From assembly GCA_023475265.1 (NCBI GenBank), contig JAMCWE010000093.1:1-35826 (forward strand): a stretch of 35,826 nt of DNA, read 5' to 3'. The DNA is from Bacteroidota bacterium (GTDB lineage: Bacteria > Bacteroidota > Ignavibacteria > Ignavibacteriales > Ignavibacteriaceae). The notes beneath the pieces were generated by a model, which did no database searches, was not told the origin of the DNA, and saw only the letters and a program-made list of their open reading frames with translations. This document shows positions 16,079 to 22,248 of this stretch, piece after piece. The position numbers were made by a program, and so were the translations under genes. Each line of letters opens with the position of its first letter. The first letter of the stretch is position 1.

Positions 16079-16399
16079 TCACCCCAATTTTAACATTCGC
16101 AGTAAATTTTTGTTCATCAACAAAACATAAGGTTCTTCTAATACTCCGAGCCTTCCAATTATTAAGTCTTTATCAATTGTGGCAAGCTTGTTTAACCTAA
16201 TCAATGATGTTTTTTTTAATCCATTTGCAATTGATGGCTGAACAGATACATCATACTCAGATTGCCATTTTAAACGGGTAGTTATAAAACAAACTGTTAC
16301 ATCATCTTTCGAATCAAACAAGATTACGGCAGGTCTATTCTTATTTCCGGATAGATCGGTAAATGGAAATGGAATCAGAACAATATCGCCTTTATTCAT
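16079..16399 (-). CDS. MazF/PemK-family endoribonuclease toxin
   Basis: 106 residues with the PemK/MazF fold signature: a start GDIVLIPFPFTDLSGNKNRP (4-23), AVILF, VCFITTRL and TSLIRLNKLATIDKDLI. Members are single-strand mRNA interferases neutralised by a neighbouring antitoxin. It overlaps the upstream antitoxin gene by 4 bp, so the two are translated together. The C-terminus (NKNLLRMLKLG) is complete. Repeat copy 1 lies about 50 bp past its stop. Confidence 0.93.
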   Translation of the reverse strand: MNKGDIVLIPFPFTDLSGNKNRPAVILFDSKDDVTVCFITTRLKWQSEYDVSVQPSIANGLKKTSLIRLNKLATIDKDLIIGRLGVLEEPYVLLMNKNLLRMLKLG

Positions 16400-16623
16400 T
16401 TATACTTTTCTTTTAAATCATTAACAGTATAAAGGTCTTCTTCATCTTTGAGAAAATCAAATGATTTTGAATCGGAAATCAATTTCTGAATTCCTTCTAA
16501 GACAATTTTATCATCAATTTTACTTAATAGGAACTCTGCAAAATCATTTACTTCCTTAATCTTTACCTCGGGTAATTGTCTGAGTTTATTTAAGGTATCA
16601 TCAATTAATACTTCTCTATTCAT
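16396..16623 (-). CDS. Antitoxin of the MazF-like toxin (DUF2281/VapB-like)
   Basis: 75 residues. The N-terminal half has the pattern LNKLRQLPEVKIKEVNDFAE (12-31) with FLLSKI following, typical of small DUF2281-like antitoxins (LPExxxxEVxDFxEFL). The acidic C-terminal part (about 50-70, ending VNDLKEKYK) would wrap the toxin. It is first in the two-gene operon. The family call rests on motif resemblance and its place before mazF. Confidence 0.82.
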   Translation of the reverse strand: MNREVLIDDTLNKLRQLPEVKIKEVNDFAEFLLSKIDDKIVLEGIQKLISDSKSFDFLKDEEDLYTVNDLKEKYK

Positions 16624-16734
16624 ATTATTATACCTCTTGATATCTTATATATAAAGCTACATTTTTCCAAATACTTTTGCAATAGAGACGGATTGGAATA
16701 GATTCTAATCGGCTAAACATTTCTATTATACACA

Positions 16735-16838
16735 AAGCCTTCAATCCCGACATGCGGAGATTGCATTTCATTATTTCAAAGAACTGAGCAACCTTCAAGG
16801 TTACCCGCAGTTTGCAATGTGCAAACCTTGAAGGTTGC
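16735..16838. repeat. Island repeat, copy 2 (hairpin element)
   Basis: Bases 16735-16808 are identical over 74 positions to 17476-17549. The right part folds as GCAACCTTCAAGG (16788-16800), a 10-nt bulge, TTTGCA (16811-16816), loop ATG, TGCAAA (16820-16825) and CCTTGAAGGTTGC (16826-16838). It lies between the MazEF-like pair and relB/yafQ. Confidence 0.92.
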
Positions 16839-16915
16839 ACAAAACCCGATTGATAGTTACTAAAATAAATTATATAATTGTACTGCAATCGTAATTACAA
16901 TAATATAGGTTTAAT

Positions 16916-17176
16916 ATGAATAAGTCAGCCATTATACAAGCGAGAATTGATCCGGATGTAAAAAACAAGGCACAGAGAATTCTTAACAAGCTAAACATTT
17001 CTATGTCCGAAGCTATTTCTATTTTTCTTACTCAGGTTTCATTAAATAAAGGAATTCCTTTTGAAGTAAGAATTCCAAATGATTTAACTAAAGACACCCT
17101 TCGTAAATCCGAAAAAGGTGAAGAGCTGCATGAAGTCTCCGACACCAAACAACTTTTCAAGGAACTTAATAGTTGA
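16916..17176 (+). CDS. RelB/DinJ-family antitoxin
   Basis: 86 residues with the DinJ-type ribbon-helix-helix: IIQARIDPDVKNKAQRILN (5-23), LNISMSEAISIFLTQVSLN and GIPFEVRIPN, followed by a charged toxin-binding tail. It binds the YafQ-like toxin and represses its own operon. It precedes the toxin gene with a 4-bp TTGA overlap, the normal antitoxin-first order. The whole operon lies between two directly repeated 74-bp sequences. Confidence 0.93.
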   Translation: MNKSAIIQARIDPDVKNKAQRILNKLNISMSEAISIFLTQVSLNKGIPFEVRIPNDLTKDTLRKSEKGEELHEVSDTKQLFKELNS

Positions 17177-17439
17177 GGTTGATTTATTCTTCCCAGTTCA
17201 AAAGAGACTTTAAAAAAACTCAAAGCCAGGGGAAAAATATTGCTCTACTAGAAATAGTAATCGAAAAACTATTGAACAATGAAATCCTTGAACTAAAATA
17301 TAAAGATCATAAATTGGCTGGCGTTTGGAAACATTTTCATGACTGCCACATTGAACCGGACTGGATTCTTATTTACAAGCGTACAAAAGAGGCTTTATTC
17401 TTAGAAAGAACAGGCTCTCATTCTGAACTTTTCAAATAA
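17173..17439 (+). CDS. yafQ: YafQ-family RelE-like mRNA interferase toxin
   Basis: 88 residues. The YafQ signature is clear: KYKDHKLAGVWK, then DCHIEPDWILIYK and a final RTGSHSELF. These include the histidines (H46-equivalent in KDHKL and the GSH near the C-terminus) used in ribosome-dependent mRNA cleavage. The start is a TTG at 17173 overlapping the antitoxin stop (TTGA), so translation is probably coupled. The gene is complete and is the last TA member before the pilin-like gene. Confidence 0.93.
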   Translation: MRLIYSSQFKRDFKKTQSQGKNIALLEIVIEKLLNNEILELKYKDHKLAGVWKHFHDCHIEPDWILIYKRTKEALFLERTGSHSELFK

Positions 17440-17475
17440 AGATAGATGCAGTGTTTAACTGGAGATTTTTTCTTT

Positions 17476-17579
17476 AAGCCTTCAATCCCGACATGCGGAG
17501 ATTGCATTTCATTATTTCAAAGAACTGAGCAACCTTCAAGGTTACCCGCCGTGTACAATGTGCAAACCTAGAAGGTTAC
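17476..17579. repeat. Island repeat, copy 3 (hairpin element)
   Basis: Identical to copy 2 for the first 74 bases, then diverging in the hairpin's inner stem (GTGTACA instead of GTTTGCA) and right arm (CCTAGAAGG). It ends the island, just before the terminator of the pilin-like gene. Confidence 0.92.
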
Positions 17580-17611
17580 ACAACCCAATACCTAACATTC
17601 TTTTAAAACAA

Positions 17612-17645
17612 TAGGCTGATAAAATATAACGTTTTTATCAGCCTA
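17612..17645 (-). terminator. Terminator of the pilin-like gene
   Basis: A perfect 13-bp inverted repeat (TAGGCTGATAAAA at 17612-17624 with TTTTATCAGCCTA at 17633-17645) starts 25 bp past the pilin-like stop. On the minus strand it is followed by a T-rich tract. It should end a short monocistronic pilin transcript. Confidence 0.85.
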
Positions 17646-17669
17646 ATGAAATAACATTATAGATTTATC

Positions 17670-18068
17670 TTAATGAACAACTACAACACTATCTGTTGCC
17701 CCTGCATTTGGAGCGTAAACTGTTAGATCTACTGTAACATGAGTAGACCCGGTAACAAGCGCTGTTCCAACCCCCTGAAATTTTATAGAATTTGCATCTC
17801 CTGGGGTTGTAATAGTATATGTTCCATTTGGTGTTGGTGTATAACCAGTTGGTATTGCAAAACTTGTGAATGAATTTCCGCCGCCGCCCATAGATGTTGG
17901 TCTCATAAAATATTGATGTGCCATTGCTCCAATATTATTTAGATCAGAAATGACAGCATCTCTATTAGAAGCAACAGAATTAGCATTAAACAAATTAATT
18001 CCCACTACTATAGCAATACCGACGATGATTACGCCGAGAACGATTAAAAGAAGTTGTTGTTGACCCAT
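17670..18068 (-). CDS. Pilin-like small protein with atypical N-terminus (MGQQQ)
   Basis: 132 residues. The chain starts MGQQQLLLIVLGVIIVGIAI, a long hydrophobic helix (about 5-27) directly at the N-terminus. A polar, partly helical stretch follows (28-55), then a Gly-rich loop (MGGGG, 60-64) and a Thr/Val-rich beta region to the end, with no cysteines. This is the architecture of a type IV pilin (N-terminal hydrophobic helix, globular C-domain). It lacks the G-F-T-L-x-E prepilin signature: after MG come three glutamines, and no glutamate occupies mature position 5. A strong ribosome site (AGGAG) precedes ATG 18068 and a strong terminator follows, suggesting high expression. I infer a major pilin or pilin-like subunit for the nearby assembly genes; another small membrane protein is possible. 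Confidence 0.75.
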   Translation of the reverse strand: MGQQQLLLIVLGVIIVGIAIVVGINLFNANSVASNRDAVISDLNNIGAMAHQYFMRPTSMGGGGNSFTSFAIPTGYTPTPNGTYTITTPGDANSIKFQGVGTALVTGSTHVTVDLTVYAPNAGATDSVVVVH

Positions 18069-18692
18069 AATAGATCTCCTAAGTTTGTTGTTGTTAGTTT
18101 AACTTACCATAAGATATAAGAATAAATTTCTTACTCTTACTCATAATCTCCTGTTCTTAATCTTTCTCCTATTCTTACTCTATATTAATCCGGGTAAGAT
18201 TACGAGCAAGATTAAAATTACTACGATTTATGTTTCGTGACTAAAATTATGAGTAAGAACAAAAGATATTTAAATGCGAGAAATCTAATTGTAAAAAATA
18301 TGCCAACAAAATATAACAGCTAATCCATAATAATACAATATAGTTATAAAAATCACCTAAGAAATTGGTAAAAATAACCGGAAAATATTACCGTTAAACG
18401 TAATTGTTACCGATTGTTGTTTGTTAAGCATTAAAATATGCTTAATTTTAACTAAAACTAAGTGTTCTTAGAAATATAAAAAAATATTTTTTACCTAACC
18501 CCTTGCATTTTAATCTGTTTAAATTTATGTTTAAACCAAAGTTTAGGGAAACCTACTAAACACTCAAAAAGAAAAGAACTATTTTATTCGTGCAGCTAAG
18601 TAAGAAGTTTTAAAATTTTTTTGTTCTAATAAATTATTCAATATATTAATTTCAAAATCATTTATTTCTTAATTAAATGGAGGACTTAGATC
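18069..18692. other. 624-bp divergent intergenic region
   Basis: It separates the pilin-like gene (minus) from the 163-residue gene (plus) and must hold both promoters. It contains an inverted-repeat segment (18135-18258) with TTACTC/GTAAGA-type low-complexity repeats. From about 18290 to 18660 I see only AT-rich sequence. Its length suggests long leaders or regulatory binding. Confidence 0.6.
18135..18258. repeat. 124-bp segment bounded by 13-bp inverted repeats
   Basis: TCTTACTCATAAT (18135-18147) and ATTATGAGTAAGA (18246-18258) are perfect inverted repeats. The interior is rich in repeated CTTACTC, TCTTAAT and GTAAGATTACGAG motifs that could form further pairing. It lies 67-190 bp upstream of the pilin-like start, in its promoter or leader. 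Confidence 0.65.
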
Positions 18693-19184
18693 ATGGAAAA
18701 TCGTATTTCAATCGTGTTTGCCACTGCAGTACAAACTTCTGTTAAGGATGCTATTAATGCATTAATAACAAATCTATCACCGGTTCTTATTAATCTAACT
18801 AAGGAACAGCGTAAAGCTCTATCTAAAATGGCTGAAGGCAGCCTTCCATTTGCGATAGATGCTCTTAATTATGCAGAAACAGAACCTAAATTCGTTCCTG
18901 CGTCGGTTAATGTTCCGGAATTTAGAATTGATTTGGAGGCGTACACAGTACTAAGTGAATTTTTTACTCTTCTTAAACCAATAATGACTGGAATTGAAGA
19001 TACCAAAACGCTTTGCGGGGCTGAAACTTTTAAATCTTCACGTTCGGTTTATAAAATTATTAAACAAGCAGAAGCTGAAGGCGTTCCGGGTGCAAAGGAT
19101 GCAGCAGAAAAGCTTGGTAAACGGTTCAAGGGTCAGGGCGGCAGCGGTAATAGCGGCGGTTCAACTGATACTCCAACGGCATAA
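18693..19184 (+). CDS. Conserved-looking protein of unknown function (163 aa)
   Basis: I do not recognise a named family, though the layout resembles uncharacterised Bacteroidota-type proteins. A helical body contains LTKEQRKALSKMAEGSLPFA (35-54), then a D-L-E-A-Y segment, DTKTLCGAETF and a GVPGAKDAAEKLGKRFKGQG stretch near the end. The tail (about 146-163) is Gly/Ser/Thr-rich and looks disordered. There is no signal peptide or membrane helix. The start is well supported by GGAGG at 18679-18683, 9 bp before ATG. A terminator follows directly, so it is a single-gene transcript divergent from the pilin-like gene. Confidence 0.85.
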   Translation: MENRISIVFATAVQTSVKDAINALITNLSPVLINLTKEQRKALSKMAEGSLPFAIDALNYAETEPKFVPASVNVPEFRIDLEAYTVLSEFFTLLKPIMTGIEDTKTLCGAETFKSSRSVYKIIKQAEAEGVPGAKDAAEKLGKRFKGQGGSGNSGGSTDTPTA

Positions 19185-19208
19185 ATTCACTTAATATATT
19201 TTTCATAG

Positions 19209-19241
19209 AAACTCGATTTCAATAAAAATTCGGGTTTTTTT
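19209..19241 (+). terminator. Intrinsic terminator after the 163-aa gene
   Basis: AAACTCGA (19209-19216) pairs with TCGGGTTT (19230-19237, one G-U pair) across a 13-nt loop and runs into seven T residues. It is placed 25 bp past the stop. Confidence 0.8.
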
Positions 19242-19248
19242 AATTTAA

Positions 19249-19395
19249 ATTGAACATACTTCGATCTGAACCGAACCGTATTTGGCTTAAACCGAACTTA
19301 GTTCGCTTAAAATTGAAATAAGTTCAACTTAAATCACTATTAGTTCACCTGAAACCGAAGTAAGTTCGATATAAACCGAATTCATCTGACAAAAA
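19249..19395. repeat. Array of seven 21-bp tandem repeats
   Basis: Units start at 19249, 19270, 19291, 19312, 19333, 19354 and 19375 with no length change. The approximate consensus is ACCGAAnTnAGTTCgcTTAA. Units 3, 4 and 6 carry the internal inverted repeat GAAnTnAGTTC; the outer units are decayed. No spacers separate them, so this is not a CRISPR array. Function unknown. Confidence 0.85.
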
Positions 19396-19440
19396 GTTAA
19401 GATAATATCACTCTAAATTGAATTTGAAGCTCATGTTAGG

Positions 19441-19850
19441 CAAAGGCTTATTACACCCTTTCAGTTAATGAAAGGTTAAAATATTGTATATCGGGACGTT
19501 GTCCCGGTCTTGAATATCAGACTCTTTCAGTGTCTTTATGCTCATCAAAGTTCCTGAAAGGAACAAATACTTAAGCCAAGGGCACCGCCCCTGGCAATAA
19601 TTTTACAAGACAAAATCGAACCCTGAAAGGGTTCCATAATACCAAATGCATAACATAAGAACACTTTTCAGGGCTCGACTATATTATTGTTTTATTACCA
19701 TGGCACTGCCCGCGGCTATTATATCTATCTCCTCGGGGAATTACCAATAAAAAACGCTGAAAGCGTTAAATATATCAGACCGGGACAGCGTCCCGGTAAA
19801 AAGAAAACAATTAAAAATAAAGAACCCTGAAAGGGTGAAATAGTTTTTGT
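19441..19850. other. Intergenic cluster of short GC-rich hairpins
   Basis: Within non-coding DNA lie CGGGAC-GTT-GTCCCG (19492-19506), TTCCTGAAAGGAA (19551-19563), a GCCAAGGG/CCCCTGGC hairpin (19575-19595), AACCCTGAAAGGGTT (19619-19633), AACGCTGAAAGCGTT (19753-19767), CCGGGACAGCGTCCCGG (19780-19796) and ACCCTGAAAGGGT (19824-19836). Four have a GAAA loop on the plus strand. No ORF or known RNA family was recognised. This and the 21-bp array fill the 728-bp gap to the permease gene. Confidence 0.7.
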
Positions 19851-19912
19851 GTAACTTCAGTTAAAAGTAAATATTGAAAAAAAATTTTACTTATTTAACA
19901 TATAAATTTCTT

Positions 19913-21151
19913 TTACAAAATCTTAAGATAAAAATAATATACTGCAGCATTCAGAACTGTAAGAGGAATTCCAACCTTAGCAAATTCAAGGAATGTTAAA
20001 GTCTCTCCTTTTCTTTTTTCCGCATTTTGAATAATGATAATGTTGCTTGCAGCGCCAAGTATAAAAAGATTACCTGCAATAGTGCTGCCGGCGGCAAGCG
20101 CCATCATTCCTTTTGTTGAAACTCCTAAATGAAGAAGAAGAGGTAAATATAATGCGACAAGAGGAACGTTTGATATTAATTGACTTAGCAAAACACTAAT
20201 TATTAAAATCATAAACACAGTTGTAATGTTTACATCCATGCTGCTGATTAATTTTTGAAAGTATCCGCTACCCCAAACGCTTTGCATTAACACAAACATT
20301 GCAGCAAAAAATATTAGCGTGTGCCAATCAATCTTTTTTATTATTTCAATTCTTCTTTTACTAAAAAGAATTATTGGCAAGGCAGATATTAAAGCGATGT
20401 AAGTAAGTTTTAGCTGTTCTTCCTTTCCTAAATATACCATTGCAATCTTAACAATGATTAGTAGAATAAGAATCATCAAAGATATTTGAGAAATTTTTGC
20501 AAGCTTAAAATCAAGTATCGGCTCGGAAGAATGATTTAAATCTTCATCATGAAAATGTTCACGGAAAAATATTTTTATAATGAAGAAAGCGAGAACTAAA
20601 TTTATCAAAGTAGGTATTGCAAGGAATTCAAAGAATGAAACAAAAGAGTTGCTTACATTTCCGTGTATTGCTATAAGCAGGTTTTGAGGATTACCGATCG
20701 GGCTCATAACACTGCCGGTTGTAATGGCAAAAGCTAAAGTAAGAAGTAAAACTTTCGCGGATATTTTATGTTTCTCCGCAAGCAAAAGAATAACCGGCGT
20801 TCCAATTATTGCCAGAGTATCGTTCATTAAAAAAGCGGAAAGAATTCCTGCGCCGAATAAAATGAATAATATTAATGCGTCGAGAGTTTTAGCTTTCCGG
20901 AAAAATAAATAAGCCAGGTGGGAAAGGTATCCGCTTTCTTCCAATGCGCGACCAACGACAAACATTCCGAATAAAAATAATATAACATCAATGTTAATTG
21001 AGTTCAGCACATTCGAAATAGAAATTTGTCCTGTTACCAAAACAGCAGCAGCGCCGCTGAGCATAATTTGCCAGATGCCTAATCTAAACTTGCCGATCTG
21101 CCTTACAGCGATTAAAACAAAAACAATTGCGAGAACTATAATTGAAATCAT
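19913..21151 (-). CDS. ArsB/NhaD/SLC13-type ion-transporter superfamily permease
   Basis: 412 residues with about ten to twelve hydrophobic segments. The diagnostic SVMSPIGNPQNLLIAIHG (146-163) and a second-half counterpart LISNVPLVALYLPLLL match the ion-transporter (IT) superfamily that includes ArsB, NhaD and SLC13-like carriers. Two inverted halves are separated by a cytoplasmic loop with a charged DED segment (about 200-210). The substrate (anion, arsenite or Na+/H+) cannot be told from sequence alone; there are no ars genes nearby. It is translated 3 bp after the Nudix gene and probably shares its transcript. Confidence 0.85.
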   Translation of the reverse strand: MISIIVLAIVFVLIAVRQIGKFRLGIWQIMLSGAAAVLVTGQISISNVLNSINIDVILFLFGMFVVGRALEESGYLSHLAYLFFRKAKTLDALILFILFGAGILSAFLMNDTLAIIGTPVILLLAEKHKISAKVLLLTLAFAITTGSVMSPIGNPQNLLIAIHGNVSNSFVSFFEFLAIPTLINLVLAFFIIKIFFREHFHDEDLNHSSEPILDFKLAKISQISLMILILLIIVKIAMVYLGKEEQLKLTYIALISALPIILFSKRRIEIIKKIDWHTLIFFAAMFVLMQSVWGSGYFQKLISSMDVNITTVFMILIISVLLSQLISNVPLVALYLPLLLHLGVSTKGMMALAAGSTIAGNLFILGAASNIIIIQNAEKRKGETLTFLEFAKVGIPLTVLNAAVYYFYLKIL

Positions 21152-21154
21152 TTT

Positions 21155-21619
21155 TTAATAGAAATTGACTTGATGGTCTACATATTTTCCATTTTCATAA
21201 TTAAACTTTGCGGAGAAAAACTTGTCTTGATAAAGCCACTCGATAAAAATTTTATCTCCTTCCCAAAGATTAAGTTCGGTTACTTTATCATTCGGAATCC
21301 ATTCTAAGTTTCCTTCATTCGAATCAATTATTTTCCCTGTAAAATTATGCGACGTAAAAATAAATACATACCAATCATCAACACCGTCAAATTTTGGGAA
21401 AGTAATAAAGCCGTGCATTCTCGGTTCAATCATTGTAAAACCGGATTCCTCTTTCACTTCTCTAATTGCGCAATCTTCGGGACTTTCCCCCAGCTCAAAT
21501 TTTCCGCCAAGTCCGTTCCATTTACCTTCGTGGTAATCGTTCTCCTTTTTTACCCGGTGTATCATTAAAGTTTTATTTTCTTTTTTGTCTATTAAATAAC
21601 ACAAGGTAGCAAGTTTCAT
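21155..21619 (-). CDS. Nudix hydrolase, probable 8-oxo-dGTP diphosphatase type
   Basis: 154 residues. A full Nudix box GGKFELGESPEDCAIREVKE followed by ESG (39-61) matches GX5EX7REUXEEXGU and provides the metal-binding glutamates. KWNGLGGKFE with N35 resembles MTH1/YtkD-type enzymes that sanitise oxidised purine nucleotides; actual substrate uncertain. The C-terminal region is Tyr/Phe-rich (ending DHQVNFY). It is first in a two-gene unit with the permease 3 bp downstream. A mutagenesis-prevention role is inferred from the family. Confidence 0.9.
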   Translation of the reverse strand: MKLATLCYLIDKKENKTLMIHRVKKENDYHEGKWNGLGGKFELGESPEDCAIREVKEESGFTMIEPRMHGFITFPKFDGVDDWYVFIFTSHNFTGKIIDSNEGNLEWIPNDKVTELNLWEGDKIFIEWLYQDKFFSAKFNYENGKYVDHQVNFY

Positions 21620-21730
21620 AATTTTTTTTCGATAATGATTAACAAATGTATTGACACTATTATAAACCTATTTTAAGTTTTACTATGTGATAGGAATTTG
21701 TTTTTGTTAAATTTAAATATAATTATAAAT

Positions 21731-21738
21731 TAATTTTG
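21731..21738 (+). promoter_or_regulatory. Candidate Bacteroidota-type -7 box (TAATTTTG)
   Basis: Fits TAnnTTTG and lies 85 bp upstream of the acidic-protein start. A TTG at 21704-21706 is 24 bp upstream, slightly wider than usual, so the match is moderate. Confidence 0.4.
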
Positions 21739-21822
21739 CTCTTTAAAAAAATTTAGAAATATTATTGTACTTAATTTCTTTTTTTATGAAAATATTAATT
21801 TGGTAATAGGAGACTTACTGTA

Positions 21823-22209
21823 ATGGAAAGCGAATTATATATGTCTGCCGAACAAGCTGACGAATGGGGAGATGAAACAAACAGACTGTTAAATAATTTT
21901 TCTGGCGATCAAGCAAATTCTGAATTGCATGGCGATAGTAAAGAAGAATATTTTGTCCCTCGTAACTTAGGGCGTAAAAAAAAGCAGGAGAGAGATGACG
22001 AAGAAGATAACGACGAGGAAGGCGATGATTTCGATGATGAAGATGATTATTATAATGACGAAGAAGAAGAAGAGGATGAATTTAAAGATGAAGAAGAAAT
22101 TGACGAAGAACCTTCAGAAGATGAAGATTTTTACGAGGAAGATTTTGATTTCGATGAAGATGAAGAAGATGACTTATTCGAAGATGACGGAGATGTTCCT
22201 TATAATTGA
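21823..22209 (+). CDS. Highly acidic low-complexity protein, function unknown
   Basis: 128 residues. Residues 1-50 are ordinary (MESELYMSAEQADEWG..., with a YFVPRNLGRKKKQ basic patch at 43-55). From about 57 to 125 the chain is almost wholly Asp/Glu with scattered Tyr and Phe (for example DDFDDEDDYYNDEEEE). The start is supported by AGGAGA at 21808-21813, 9 bp upstream. A parallel frame also lacks stops because of the GAA/GAT repeats but has no ribosome site. Such tails occur in proteins binding basic partners (ribosomal, nucleoid) or as chaperone-like segments; no specific role is supported. Confidence 0.85.
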   Translation: MESELYMSAEQADEWGDETNRLLNNFSGDQANSELHGDSKEEYFVPRNLGRKKKQERDDEEDNDEEGDDFDDEDDYYNDEEEEEDEFKDEEEIDEEPSEDEDFYEEDFDFDEDEEDDLFEDDGDVPYN

Positions 22210-22219
22210 ATAAAATCAT

Positions 22220-22248
22220 AAAGAAAAAAAATTCTCTTTTTCTTTTTT
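22220..22248. terminator. Weak bidirectional terminator between convergent genes
   Basis: AAAGAAAAA (22220-22228) pairs with TTTTTCTTT (22237-22245) in the 37-bp space between the acidic-protein gene and hldD. The stem is nearly all A-T and therefore weak, but T runs exist on both strands. Confidence 0.45.

Noticed and set aside
16628-16888. 86-codon minus-strand frame across repeat copy 2
   Set aside because: Most of it is the repeat element itself plus flanking AT-rich DNA; no ribosome site and no family resemblance.
15920-17579. Classical integron attC sites
   Set aside because: No GTTRRRY/RYYYAAC core pair was found at the element ends and no integrase is in the window; kept only as an analogy.
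18994-19194. 66-codon plus-strand frame inside the 163-residue gene
   Set aside because: Overlapping shadow frame with no ribosome site or protein-like pattern.
19249-19395. CRISPR array
   Set aside because: Units are 21 bp, directly adjacent with no spacers, and diverged; no cas genes nearby.
21995-22213. Basic Met/Lys-rich frame inside the acidic-protein gene
   Set aside because: It is the shifted reading of the GAA/GAT repeats; no ribosome site, whereas the acidic frame has a strong one.
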